From Prevotella sp. UBA1378 (GTDB taxonomy: Bacteria > Bacteroidota > Bacteroidia > Bacteroidales > Bacteroidaceae): a stretch of DNA of 19,754 nucleotides. Of the stretch, positions 7,418 to 16,900 are shown piece by piece. The position numbers were made by a program, and so were the translations under genes. The DNA is taken from contig DBRC01000014.1 in the NCBI GenBank assembly GCA_002305505.1, positions 18,256-38,009 of the forward strand, given 5' to 3'. The notes beneath the pieces were generated by a model, which did no database searches, was not told where the DNA came from, and was given only the letters and a program-made list of their open reading frames with translations. Within the stretch, counting starts at the first letter, position 1. Every line of letters begins with the position of its first letter.

Positions 7418-8392
7418 TTAATACTGGCGATGCATCATATCGGTGGTAAAGTCGCGCAGACACTGCTTACGGCCGTCGGCCACACTTACCTTCGCCAGAT
7501 ATTTCTTGCTCTCTTCAAAATAATAATTGATTTTCCGTTCGCACAGTTCACGGATGCCTATTTGGTTATAAATACCGGTGACAGCAGCTATTTTCTGTCC
7601 GCGGTCGAACTCTTTCGCACCGACCCATCGGGCAAGCTGTGCACGCTGCTCGTCGTTGGCACCCAAAAAGGCATTGATGAGCATATAGGTTTTTTTGTTG
7701 GATACGATGTCTCCGCCAATGGCCTTGCCGAACACTTCCGGGTCGCCGTAGACATCGAGCAGGTCGTCCTGCAACTGGAAAGCCAGTCCGAGCTGTTCGC
7801 CGAACTTATACAGATAGCCGGCATCAGCCTCGGACGCGCCGGCCAATATGGCACCGATTTTCATGGCACAAGCCAGCAGCACACTGGTCTTCAGCCGTAT
7901 CATCTCGATATATTCGTCGCCGGTCACGTCGTCACGTGTCTCGAAATCCATGTCGTACTGCTGGCCTTCGCCGATTTCGAGCGCAGTCTCGGTAAAGAGG
8001 TTGAGTACTGCCCCCAACTTATCGGCAGGCACTTGCGCCATGCGCTGATAGGCCAGCACAAGCATGGAGTCGCCGGAAAGAATGGCCGTATTGGCATCCC
8101 ATTTCGTGTGTACCGTGGCATGACCGCGCCGCAAGTCGGCATTGTCCATCAAGTCGTCGTGCAGCAGGGTATAATTATGATAAGTTTCCAAGGCACAGGC
8201 TGGCATGAGGATGCTTTCCGGGTCGTCCTTATACAGGTTGTACGCCAGTAGCATCAACACCGGGCGGATGCGCTTTCCGCCAAGGGACAGTACATACTTG
8301 ATGGGAGCATACAGCGACTCGGGCTTGCGTTCGTATGGCAACCGGTCTAAATATTCGTTTACCTTTTGCAGGATTTCATTGGATGTAAGCAT
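7418..8392 (-). CDS. Polyprenyl (farnesyl/geranylgeranyl-type) diphosphate synthase
   Basis: 324 residues, the normal length of a trans-isoprenyl diphosphate synthase. It has GGKRIRPVL (38-46), the first Asp-rich motif DDLMD (79-83) followed by RRGHATVHTKW, Lys168-Thr169 in RLKTS, and the second motif QLQDDLLD (206-213) followed by GKAIGGDIVSNKKTY. It condenses isopentenyl diphosphate onto an allylic diphosphate for quinone and lipid-carrier synthesis. The first motif is the short DDxxD form, and the fifth residue upstream is Tyr74 while the fourth is Thr75, a pattern linked to geranylgeranyl producers of the archaeal type. Product length is therefore uncertain. It lies 51 bases after tonB and 17 before the TatD gene. 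Confidence 0.93.
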   Translation of the reverse strand: MLTSNEILQKVNEYLDRLPYERKPESLYAPIKYVLSLGGKRIRPVLMLLAYNLYKDDPESILMPACALETYHNYTLLHDDLMDNADLRRGHATVHTKWDANTAILSGDSMLVLAYQRMAQVPADKLGAVLNLFTETALEIGEGQQYDMDFETRDDVTGDEYIEMIRLKTSVLLACAMKIGAILAGASEADAGYLYKFGEQLGLAFQLQDDLLDVYGDPEVFGKAIGGDIVSNKKTYMLINAFLGANDEQRAQLARWVGAKEFDRGQKIAAVTGIYNQIGIRELCERKINYYFEESKKYLAKVSVADGRKQCLRDFTTDMMHRQY

Positions 8393-8443
8393 ATTCTTTT
8401 CGTTTTTATTTCTAAAGCACCATGGTTATTCCCCCGGTACACA

Positions 8444-9163
8444 TCACAACCGGAAAACAACCGGGATGCACACCTTGGTGCGGCATGGTTTACCGTCCTG
8501 TATGCCCGCTTTCCACTTGGGCATCATGCGCAGCACACGTAACACCTCGCGGTCGCACGAGGGGTCGAGCGGCTTCACAATCTCTATATTGCCCACCGTC
8601 CCGTCTTTATTGACGATGAACTGCACCACCACCTTCCCTTGTATCTTCTGCTGCTCGGCGGCAACAGGGTAACGCAGGTTCTTGGTGAGCCATTTCATGA
8701 ATTCTACTGCTCCACCGGGAAACTGCGGCAGGTCTTCCACCACATGGAAGTTGAGCGGATTGTCCTTCATGTCGGTAGCCTGCGGGTCGAGCGCCGGTGT
8801 CTGTTCTCCGGCTGTTGCCTCCGCCTGTCCCTGCCCATCGGTTTCCAGGAAACGCTCCGTACTTCTGTCCCGCTCTTCTGCCTGCCCGGTATCGGCCTGA
8901 TTGTCCACAATCTTCAGCTTCGCCGCTAAAGACGGCTGTTCGCTGGGAGGCGGCACCATTCTGTTCTGCTGTACCGTGACGGGAATCATCTCCACATCCT
9001 GCAACAGTTCGTCGAGCATCGATTCGTCGATATCCTCCATCTCGTCGTGGCTGGTATACTCGAACGCAACGAAGAAAGAAGCCAGCACGACTATCAGTCC
9101 TAAGAGGAACCGCGTGGTTCTCTTCGACTCCAAATCTGCAGCGGATGACTTCTTTATATCCAT
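8444..9163 (-). CDS. tonB: Energy transducer TonB
   Basis: 239 residues. A short cytoplasmic N-terminus with Lys/Arg (1-18) leads into one membrane helix (FLLGLIVVLASFFVAFEY, about 19-36). A periplasmic spacer rich in Asp, Glu, Gln and Pro runs to about 145, and a C-terminal TonB domain follows (FPGGAVEFMKWLTKNLRYP, then GKVVVQFIVNKDGTV and a closing VCIPVVFRL). TonB carries proton-motive energy from ExbBD to outer-membrane receptors such as the two in this window. No exbB or exbD is adjacent. The spacer lacks the long Pro-Lys/Pro-Glu repeats of enterobacterial TonB, which is usual for Bacteroidota. The gene is divergent from porQ and heads the unit with the prenyl synthase and TatD genes. 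Confidence 0.93.
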   Translation of the reverse strand: MDIKKSSAADLESKRTTRFLLGLIVVLASFFVAFEYTSHDEMEDIDESMLDELLQDVEMIPVTVQQNRMVPPPSEQPSLAAKLKIVDNQADTGQAEERDRSTERFLETDGQGQAEATAGEQTPALDPQATDMKDNPLNFHVVEDLPQFPGGAVEFMKWLTKNLRYPVAAEQQKIQGKVVVQFIVNKDGTVGNIEIVKPLDPSCDREVLRVLRMMPKWKAGIQDGKPCRTKVCIPVVFRL

Positions 9164-9227
9164 TGACTTGACAACAATAATACGCCGCTTATTTCGTTAT
9201 ATTTTAAATTCCGGCGAATTACGGCTA

Positions 9228-9235
9228 CAAAATTA
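9228..9235 (-). promoter_or_regulatory. Candidate -7 element for tonB
   Basis: The plus-strand CAAAATTA reads TAATTTTG on the minus strand, fitting TAnnTTTG. It would give a leader of about 58 bases. No good -33 element is seen at the right distance. It lies within 31 bases of the porQ -7 element, so the two divergent promoters would overlap. Confidence 0.4.
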
Positions 9236-9258
9236 GCTTTAGATTTTGAAAAAAGCAG

Positions 9259-9266
9259 TATCTTTG
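9259..9266 (+). promoter_or_regulatory. -7 element of the porQ-cmk promoter
   Basis: TATCTTTG matches the Bacteroidota -7 element TAnnTTTG and ends 21 bases before the porQ ATG, giving a leader of about 15 bases. Upstream at the -33 distance the sequence is CTTTAG, a partial match only. Confidence 0.55.
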
Positions 9267-9287
9267 CCGACAAATTAGTTTAAATAG

Positions 9288-10232
9288 ATGAAAAAAGTTG
9301 TTTTTGCAATACTTTTTATGCTTCCGGCAGCCGAAATCAATGCACAGGAGAGCCAGACCGACTATAACTTCCTGCGCCTTCCCGTCAGTGCACACGTGGC
9401 GGCGCTGGGTGGCGATAACATTACGATTATCGACGACGACCCGACTATGATTTTCCATAATCCGGCAATGATCAGTAATGTAAGCGACAAGAGCATCAAT
9501 TTGAACTATATGACCTACATGGAGGGCACGAAGACGGCAAGCGCATCGTTCGTCAAATCGCTGAAGGAACGCTCTACATGGGGCGTGGCTGCACAATACC
9601 TCGACTACGGCACCATCAAGCAAACATCGGCAAGCAATGAAGACTTAGGCACGTTTACGGCAAAGGACATCGCCGTTTCCGGTTCGTATGCCTATCTGCT
9701 GAGCAATAAGTTTGCCGGAGGCATAACCGCAAAGTTCATCACATCGACCATCGCAGGATACAATTCTATTGCCGTGGGTGTAGACTTGGGCTTGAATTAC
9801 TACGACGGAGAGAAAGGGATTTCCGTATCGGCCGTGGCACGAAATCTCGGAGGACAAGTGAAAGCCTTCAATGACGATTTTGAGCGCATACCGTTCGACC
9901 TGCAATTGGGCATCAGCAAGAAACTGGGCAATGCCCCGCTGCGCATCTCGGCTACGATGACAAAACTCAACGACTGGAGCAGCCGCTTCATCAACCATTT
10001 CGTTATTGGTGCAGACATACTTCTGAGCGAGCAAGTTTACGTCGCCGGGGGATACAACTTCAGGCGTTCCGACGAAATGAGCCTGTCGGAAGACGATAAG
10101 AAAAACAGCCACGGGGCGGGCCTGTCCGTCGGCGGCGGACTGCAACTGGAACGGTTCAAACTGAATATCGCATACGCAAAATACCATTTATCCACAGCAT
10201 CGTTACTCTTTAACGTAACGTATATATTATAA
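9288..10232 (+). CDS. porQ: Type IX secretion system protein PorQ
   Basis: 314 residues. A signal peptide (cleavage after INA at residue 19, Gln20 at +1) precedes the PorQ hallmark start: YNFLRLPVSAHVAALGGDN, then DDDPTMIFHNPAMIS. The rest alternates beta strands typical of an outer-membrane barrel of the PorV/PorQ (FadL-like) class and ends in FNVTYIL. PorQ is needed for type IX secretion in Porphyromonas gingivalis and Flavobacterium relatives, probably as an outer-membrane or attachment component. The gene is directly followed by cmk after 14 bases, the same porQ-cmk pairing I recall from P. gingivalis, which supports the call. No other secretion-system gene is in the window, and no protein here has an obvious C-terminal sorting domain. 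Confidence 0.9.
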   Translation: MKKVVFAILFMLPAAEINAQESQTDYNFLRLPVSAHVAALGGDNITIIDDDPTMIFHNPAMISNVSDKSINLNYMTYMEGTKTASASFVKSLKERSTWGVAAQYLDYGTIKQTSASNEDLGTFTAKDIAVSGSYAYLLSNKFAGGITAKFITSTIAGYNSIAVGVDLGLNYYDGEKGISVSAVARNLGGQVKAFNDDFERIPFDLQLGISKKLGNAPLRISATMTKLNDWSSRFINHFVIGADILLSEQVYVAGGYNFRRSDEMSLSEDDKKNSHGAGLSVGGGLQLERFKLNIAYAKYHLSTASLLFNVTYIL

Positions 10233-10246
10233 TATAAGAGGAAGCA

Positions 10247-10933
10247 ATGAAAAAAATCACAATAGCCATCGACGGCTTTTCTTCGTGCGGAAAGAGCACG
10301 ATGGCCAAAGACCTTGCCCACGAGGTGGGATATATCTATGTAGACACCGGGGCAATGTACCGCAGCGTTACGCTTTACGCACTGCGTAACGGGCTCTTCA
10401 ACGGGGATGACATCAACGCCGCGGAGCTGGAACGCCGGATGCCAGACATCCACATTACCTTCTGCCTGAATGCCGCTACCGGGCGGCCCGATACTTATCT
10501 GAACGGTGAATGCGTGGAGCGGGACATCCGCACGATGGAAGTGTCGAACCACGTAAGCCGGATAGCTGTATTGCCGTTTGTGCGCAAGGCATTGGTAGAG
10601 CAACAACAGAAGATGGGCAAGGACAAAGGAATCGTGATGGACGGCCGCGACATCGGGACGACGGTATTCCCCGAGGCAGAACTGAAGGTGTTTGTAACGG
10701 CAAGTGCCGAAGTGCGTGCCAAGCGGCGCTACGACGAACTGCAGGCGAAGGGGATGGAGCCCGACATGGAAGATATACTGAAAAATGTAAAAGAGCGCGA
10801 CTATATCGACTCGCACCGCGAAGTATCGCCGCTGCGCAAGGCCGCCGATGCCCTCGAACTGGACAACAGCCACATGAGCATCGCCGAACAGAAGCAATGG
10901 CTGATGCAGAAGTTTGAAGAGGCTACGCGCTAA
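10247..10933 (+). CDS. cmk: Cytidylate kinase
   Basis: 228 residues, normal for bacterial CMP kinase. It shows the P-loop GFSSCGKST (10-18), the CMP-binding start VDTGAMYRS (32-40), the central DGRDIGTTVFPEA, and a lid segment RAKRRYDELQAKG followed by ERDYIDSHREVSPLRKA. The enzyme phosphorylates CMP and dCMP with ATP in the cytoplasm. The ATG lies 14 bases after the porQ stop and is preceded by AGAGGA, a rare Shine-Dalgarno-like stretch for this group. Its TAA overlaps the TAG of the converging ispH gene, so there is no room for a terminator between the two. Confidence 0.97.
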   Translation: MKKITIAIDGFSSCGKSTMAKDLAHEVGYIYVDTGAMYRSVTLYALRNGLFNGDDINAAELERRMPDIHITFCLNAATGRPDTYLNGECVERDIRTMEVSNHVSRIAVLPFVRKALVEQQQKMGKDKGIVMDGRDIGTTVFPEAELKVFVTASAEVRAKRRYDELQAKGMEPDMEDILKNVKERDYIDSHREVSPLRKAADALELDNSHMSIAEQKQWLMQKFEEATR

Positions 10934-11787
10934 AGGTTTTCCATGATGTAGTCGCGGCACTGCTCCATGAGCCATTTCGGGGTGCTGGTAGCCCCGCAGA
11001 TACCCACGGTACGGATGCCCTTGAGCCACGAAGAGTCTATCTCGCCGGGGCCTTCTATTAAATGGCTGTTGGGGTTCACCCGCAGGCACTCGTTGAAAAG
11101 CACCTTGCCGTTAGAACTTTTCCGCCCGCAAACGAAAAGAATCAGGTCGTGACGCGTCGCAAAATTTGATATATTCGGCATGCGGTTAGCCACCTGCCGG
11201 CAAATGGTATCAAAACTCTTGAACACAGCCGACGGGGATATATGGCTTTGGATATAGCTGATGATGCGGTGGAACTCGTCGAGCGACTTGGTTGTCTGCG
11301 AATAAAGGTAAATATCCCGGCTGAAATCGAGCTGCTTTACATCTTCGAACTGCTCGACGACTATAGCATGGCTTTGTGTCTGCCCCACCAGTCCGAGGAC
11401 CTCCGCATGCCCGTTTTTGCCGAATATCACGATTTGGGCTTCGGGATTGGTATCATACTGACGCTTGATGCGGCGCTGTAATTGCAACACGACGGGGCAA
11501 GTAGCATCGATGATTTCAATGTTGTTGCGCCGGGCCAGTTCGTAGGTTTCCGGAGGTTCGCCATGCGCCCTGAGCAACACTTTCACGTCATGCAGCCGCT
11601 CCATGTCATCATGGTTAATCGTAACGAGCCCCATGCTGCGCAGCCGTTCACACTCCATCCCGTTGTGCACGATGTCGCCGAGACAATAAAGCGTTTTCCC
11701 CCCTGCCAGTTCTTCCTCCGCCTTCTGGATGGCTGTTGTCACCCCGAAGCAAAAACCGCTGCCATTATCTATTTCTATCTGTAGCAT
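10930..11787 (-). CDS. ispH: 4-hydroxy-3-methylbut-2-enyl diphosphate reductase (IspH/LytB)
   Basis: 285 residues. The three cluster-binding cysteines are present: Cys13 in GFCFGV, Cys97 in DATCP and Cys196 in DTICRQ. The proton-donor region GHAEV (Glu129) and the substrate-binding SSN (224-226) and Ser268 in GATSTP are also intact. The enzyme makes isopentenyl and dimethylallyl diphosphate in the last step of the methylerythritol phosphate pathway, which feed prenyl synthases such as the one encoded nearby. It is the last gene of the alpha-2-macroglobulin-DUF1573-meaB-ispH unit, starting two bases after the meaB stop. Its own stop overlaps cmk from the other strand. Four bases (CTAA, 10930-10933) serve both genes. 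Confidence 0.97.
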   Translation of the reverse strand: MLQIEIDNGSGFCFGVTTAIQKAEEELAGGKTLYCLGDIVHNGMECERLRSMGLVTINHDDMERLHDVKVLLRAHGEPPETYELARRNNIEIIDATCPVVLQLQRRIKRQYDTNPEAQIVIFGKNGHAEVLGLVGQTQSHAIVVEQFEDVKQLDFSRDIYLYSQTTKSLDEFHRIISYIQSHISPSAVFKSFDTICRQVANRMPNISNFATRHDLILFVCGRKSSNGKVLFNECLRVNPNSHLIEGPGEIDSSWLKGIRTVGICGATSTPKWLMEQCRDYIMENL

Positions 11788-11789
11788 GA

Positions 11790-12890
11790 TTATTTTTTCA
11801 AATTGTCAAAGTAGAACGACAGCAGGTCGGCAGCTGCCGCAAATGATGTTTTCTCTCCTGCCAGCACGGTTTGCTCGGCTTCCCGCAGCCGGAGGCGTAT
11901 CTGCCCGTTGGTGTAGAAGTTGTCGCGCAGGTGCTCGTTGATGCTCTCGTACATCCAATATTTCGACTGCTCGTTACGGCGGTGACTGAAGTAACCGTTG
12001 GCCTTCACGAAATCGATATACTGATACACCATATCCCAAATCTCCTTTATGCCCGTGCCGTAGAAACCGCTGTAGCAAAGTACCTTCGGTGTCCATCCGC
12101 TGGCAGGCATAGGGAAGAAATGGAGGGCATTGCGGAGATTGACGGCAGCCGCCCGGCATTTCTCCACGTTGCTTCCGTCGCACTTATTAATGGCGATGCC
12201 ATCGGATATTTCCATGATGCCGCGCTTGATGCCCTGCAGTTCATCGCCAGTTCCGGCCAACTGGATCAGCAGGAAGAAGTCGACCATAGAATGGCAGGCA
12301 GTCTCGCTCTGCCCCACTCCCACCGTTTCGACAAATATTTTATCGAAACCAGCCGCCTCGCAGAGGATGATACTTTCGCGCGTCTTGCGGGCTACACCGC
12401 CCAAGGAACCTGCCGTGGGCGAAGGGCGGATGAACGAGTCGGGATGTTGCGCCAGTTTTTCCATGCGCGTCTTGTCCCCCAGAATGCTCCCCTTGCTCCG
12501 CTCCGAGCTCGGGTCGATGGCCAACACAGCCAGCTTGCCTCCTTTCTCTTTGAGAATATGCATTCCAAACTCGTCTATCGACGTAGATTTTCCGGCTCCC
12601 GGCACGCCGCTGATGCCGATGCGCACCGAACGCCCACTATGGGGCAGGCATTTCTCGATGACCTCCTGCGCCTTCTCGTAATGGGCGGGATTCATACTCT
12701 CTACAAGCGTTACTGCCTGGCTCAAAATGGTGGTATTGCCCTTTACGATGCCTTCTACCAACTCGGCAGCCGATAATTCACGACGGCGGAAGCGGCTGCG
12801 CTTCATGTACGGATTGATTATCGACGGCTGTTCGACGCCGCTGTTTACTTGCAGCCCTGCGTATTCCGCACTGTTTTCTGGATGCTCCAT
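11790..12890 (-). CDS. meaB: Methylmalonyl-CoA mutase-associated GTPase MeaB
   Basis: 366 residues. The G3E-family GTPase domain has P-loop GVPGAGKST (95-103), the DPSSERSKGSILGDKTRM segment, ETVGVGQSE (188-196) and NKCD (235-238) for guanine recognition. An N-terminal helical segment (about 38-85) and a C-terminal dimerisation arm complete the MeaB/ArgK fold. MeaB loads and protects adenosylcobalamin-dependent methylmalonyl-CoA mutase, used in the succinate-propionate pathway of Bacteroidales; the mutase genes are not in this window. The first 30 residues fit what I recall of Bacteroides homologues, so the ATG at 12890 is kept. It starts three bases after the DUF1573 gene and is followed two bases later by ispH. 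Confidence 0.96.
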   Translation of the reverse strand: MEHPENSAEYAGLQVNSGVEQPSIINPYMKRSRFRRRELSAAELVEGIVKGNTTILSQAVTLVESMNPAHYEKAQEVIEKCLPHSGRSVRIGISGVPGAGKSTSIDEFGMHILKEKGGKLAVLAIDPSSERSKGSILGDKTRMEKLAQHPDSFIRPSPTAGSLGGVARKTRESIILCEAAGFDKIFVETVGVGQSETACHSMVDFFLLIQLAGTGDELQGIKRGIMEISDGIAINKCDGSNVEKCRAAAVNLRNALHFFPMPASGWTPKVLCYSGFYGTGIKEIWDMVYQYIDFVKANGYFSHRRNEQSKYWMYESINEHLRDNFYTNGQIRLRLREAEQTVLAGEKTSFAAAADLLSFYFDNLKK

Positions 12891-12893
12891 AAG

Positions 12894-13952
12894 TTATTGC
12901 GCTTGTATATTTATCACGACCTTCGGTTTGTTCGGGTCGTTCGTTATCATCAGCACACGAGGTTTCGACCGTGCTTTTTTCAGTTCTTCCATGAATGCCG
13001 TCACCCTTAGTTTGGTCGACTCGCCGGGCTGCAGTTCGCGCTTTCCCAGCATAACGCGCAACCCCGACGTAAACATCTGCAGCGATGTGATCTTTAAGGC
13101 CGTACGGCCTTCGTTCGTGATGGTGATTTCCTCGCTTCGCTTCTTCTTCCCGCCAAAATTGATGACCAGCGAATCGGCCGACAGCAACATCTTAGGTGCG
13201 AATTCCTGCATTCCGGCAATGCCCGAGAACGAAGGGAGCAACACGGTAGATACCGTGATTTCATTTCTGCTGCTCACTTTCTCCCCTAACTCCTTTGCCA
13301 AGTAAACAGAAGTCTGCGTCAGCCCGAAATCGTGCAAGGCCTTTGAGTTGAACCTCACCGTGATGCTGCCCGAACGGTTGGGCGCCAGGCGTTCAGGAGT
13401 GACAACGGCCGTCAGGTAAGGAGGCAGGTGCAGCAGATTTGGGTAACAAACAGTCGAACCGGCATTCATCACCCGGATTACCTGTTCCGGACTGTCACCC
13501 TTGTTCACGTCATCAAACTCAAGGTTGTTCTTGTCCACGCGCAAGTCGCCCAGCTCAAAGGGGTAAGCAGCCGCATCGTCTTTCAAATCGGCCAGCACCA
13601 CACCTTTCATCGTCAGGAATACCGGTTTCTTCGAACCGTTGCTGAAGATGCCGATAACCTTTTGAAAACGCCCCAACTGGCGGGCATCATAAGTAACCTT
13701 CATCTTAAAGCGCTCGCCCATCGGGATATCGCCGCGCGGATATTCGGCTCCCGTACAACCGCAAGCCGTCTCCACTGTGTCGATACGTAGTTTACGCAAT
13801 CCCTTGTTGCGCAATTCAAAGACAGCCGTTACCGGCTGATTATAGGCAGTGCGCCCACAATCCACTACAGCCTTCTCCACTGTCAGTCTCTGTGCTGATA
13901 CCGGCAGTATGCCCATCACCAGCAAAAGGATTATCCATCTACTCCTGTTCAT
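12894..13952 (-). CDS. DUF1573-containing secreted protein
   Basis: 352 residues. A signal peptide (MNRSRWIILLLVMGILPVSA, then Gln21) is followed by a DUF1573 module with the signature ETACGCTGAEYPRGDIPMGE (61-80) and two further immunoglobulin-like repeats (roughly 125-225 and 240-350, the latter ending with TNDPNKPKVVINIQAQ). DUF1573 proteins resemble ASH/MSP-type beta-sandwich domains and are widespread in Bacteroidota; their role is not established. It probably acts in the periplasm or at the cell surface. It starts six bases after the alpha-2-macroglobulin-like gene and ends three bases before meaB, so it is translated from the same message. Co-expression hints at a joint envelope role with the large upstream protein. 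Confidence 0.88.
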   Translation of the reverse strand: MNRSRWIILLLVMGILPVSAQRLTVEKAVVDCGRTAYNQPVTAVFELRNKGLRKLRIDTVETACGCTGAEYPRGDIPMGERFKMKVTYDARQLGRFQKVIGIFSNGSKKPVFLTMKGVVLADLKDDAAAYPFELGDLRVDKNNLEFDDVNKGDSPEQVIRVMNAGSTVCYPNLLHLPPYLTAVVTPERLAPNRSGSITVRFNSKALHDFGLTQTSVYLAKELGEKVSSRNEITVSTVLLPSFSGIAGMQEFAPKMLLSADSLVINFGGKKKRSEEITITNEGRTALKITSLQMFTSGLRVMLGKRELQPGESTKLRVTAFMEELKKARSKPRVLMITNDPNKPKVVINIQAQ

Positions 13953-13958
13953 AGCATT

Positions 13959-16900
13959 TCATTTTACGGTCATCGTTTGCGACTTAGCCGTAGCGCGATA
14001 CTCGGGGGCGTATGCACATTGCACCGTGCACGTTCCCGTTCCGTACTGTCCGGCCCGGTCGATGTAGTATTCTGTCTCAATGACATGCTTTCCTTTCCGG
14101 AGCATGTCGTAATAATAATTGGTCGAATAGTCTTTCGGCGAACAATAAGCACCGTTGCGGAAACCGCTCAACTGCGTTACCGGCTCCATGCAAGCCGCCC
14201 GGCGGTCGAGCACCTGCACAAAGTCGAGGTCGCGCGCTGCCTCGATGGTGATGCGCACCCTTACGCGGTCGCCGACATTGTATACTGCCGGCTGCGAAGG
14301 ATTTTCCGCCATTTGCCGGCTGGCGGCCGCATGCACCGGAACTACCGGGAACACTTCGCGCTTCACGGTAATACCCGCACCCGACTGCTCCACCTCTTGT
14401 GTATTCTGCATAAACTGGGCGTACACCGCTCCCCACGATGTGCCGGTACCGGTTTTTCCGGCAGTGAACACCTTGCCCTTGGGCTCGTTGACAGCCGTTT
14501 TCACATAGCCGATGGCGGCCGTTGCCTGCGGTAGTTCCAGCGGCTCCCCGTCGATGGCAAGAACAGCCTGTTCCTGCGCCACCAATGCCTTGTTGTTACC
14601 CAGCAGGAAAGCATATACGGCATTCACACTGTTAATGGGCGTATCCCATGCCTGTGTACGTTTTTCCTGCAACAACCAGCGTTGCATCTCCTCCACCGTG
14701 CGCTGATCGCCAGGCGTTATCCGGTGGATGGCTTCAATGGCCATCACCTCGGTAGGTATCTTATAATCACACCACGAGTAGGCAGCGCGCGGTGTATCGT
14801 AGTAACGCCCCATCTCCTCCGTATATACGGTATACTCCTTCAGGCTCCTCACATACTCGCGGCTGCGCGCCAGTTCGCCGTTATGCTTGAGGACGATGGC
14901 ACTCAGCGCTTTGTCATAGACGGTCTGCTGCTTGATATCTTTCTTCATCAGTCCGATGAGGTAAGCATTGGCCGCAGCGACATCCGCCGGCAGCTTGCGC
15001 CCGTCGATAGCGCAGATATAAAGCCATTGCAACGCATGATGACCGGGGAAGGATGGCTTTACGCCTTTCTTCGCATCAGCCTTCATCCGGTCTACCTCTT
15101 TCACAATCTCCTTCCCCATGAATCCAAAGGCCCGTCCGAGCATGCTTTCCGTGCTTTGCTGCTTGCCGGCCATTGCGTTCAAGCGGGCCAGCATCCGGCC
15201 CACTTCCACGGTCATGTAGAAACTGCCGCGCATGCCTTGCCACCAGCTCCACGATCCGTCCGGCAGTTGCAGCTTCTGCAGCTTGCCGACAGCAGTTGCC
15301 AGCCGGTGGCCGATGAGCGTTTCATCAAAGAAACCGGCCATCCGGGACTTCTGTTCCGCCTCGCGGTCGGCATCAGCCACCCATGGGGTTTCGTTGAGCA
15401 CGATGTCTTTCAGCCCTTCGTTCTTTTGCAGGCTGCCGGCAAGCGACGTTTCGCCGCCCTGCTCCATCCTCCAACGGTCGAAAACGGCCTTTATCCCCGG
15501 TGCCTGCTTTATTAATAAGGCGGCAATGGTATTTGCGTAATAAACAGCAGCCTGCTCGATAACGTTGTCATCGCTTATTGAGCCCACCGACGGCAATGCC
15601 TGCACTACCAGCCAGGCCGGGTTGTTGGTATACTCTACGGTTAGTTTCTGCTGCTTGGTACCGGCAGGGAACAGCCGGGCGATATCAACGGTATGCGTAC
15701 CGGGTGCCGTCTGCGTGAAAGGCACGGTGACGGTAACACGCTCACGGTCGGGCAATACCGGCAGGTAATGCTGCTCACCGTCGCTGAACGACGCTCCGCC
15801 AGCGGTTATCCTGCATATCAGGAGCGGCCAGTTCCCATCGGGCTGCAAGGCAAAGTTCACACTGCCCGTTTCGCCTGCCGCCACGTTAAATGGCTGCGCG
15901 GCCTCTGTCACCACGGTCTCCGTTTCCGGGTCGATTAGCTGCATGCGGGCAGTGCCTACGGCAGTTGCTTCCCCGGTATTGAATATCTTGGCCGACAGCT
16001 GCACCTTATCGCCCGTACGCACAAAGCGCGGCATGTTCGGTTGTATCATCACGTCCTTCTTGGCCACGGCTTCGCCTTCCAGCATGCCCGTCAGCATGTC
16101 GGCAGTATGTGCTATTCCCATAAACCGCCAAGTGGTAAGGCTCTCCGGGAGGGTGAATTTCAGCGACACGTTGCCCTGTCCGTCGGTCTGCGCCGCAGGA
16201 TAGAAGAATGCCGTTTCATTCAGGTTTTCGCGCACCTGCCCAGTCTGTCCGCCGTCAGCATCCATGCTGCCGGCACCCATCTCTTCGGCCGCTCCATTGC
16301 CTGCTGCACTGTAAGCTGTGGCCATATCGGCACTGGCAGCCAGCTCTTCCTGCTCCCCTACCGCCCCTATCGCAGCTTCTTTCGCTGCCATAGGCTTTGC
16401 TCCCCTTACACGTATGGCCGCCAGTTTCGGCTCTGCCTGACTGCTGCCCAAGAATTGCCATCCACGCCCATAGCCATAGAAAGAAAAAAGACTGTTATCG
16501 AAACAATTATAGCTAAGTTCCTGCTCAGGCAACTCCTTCCATGCCTGTCTGCCGCTGCCGTATAGGCTGCCCCACTGGGTATATCTCCATCCCGTATGGG
16601 GTTGCGAAAGCCATGAACCGAGACGGAAGTTCCAGGTGTGCGGCATAATCTGGTCGAGCGATTTATCGTAAAGCGTAGCTATCAGCTGGGCATCGGCAGG
16701 GCGCCCGCCGGGTTTCACCACCTTCAGCGTCCACTCCTCCTTCTGCCCCGGTGTCAGGCGGTCGCGGAAAGTGGTCCATTGCATGCGCAGCTCCCTATCG
16801 GGCAGGGGCCGCTTGATGACGGCCGAGTGCTGGTAACACTGCCCTTGCTTCACCCAAGCGTAAGTGAGCAGCAGGCCGTTGCCGTATTCTTCCTTATAAG

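Noticed and set aside
7430..8251. Plus-strand open frame opposite the prenyl synthase
   Set aside because: It is in-register antisense to a gene with both Asp-rich motifs, and no product is recognisable.
11871..12776. Plus-strand 301-codon open frame opposite meaB
   Set aside because: It is again in register with a gene whose GTPase motifs are complete.
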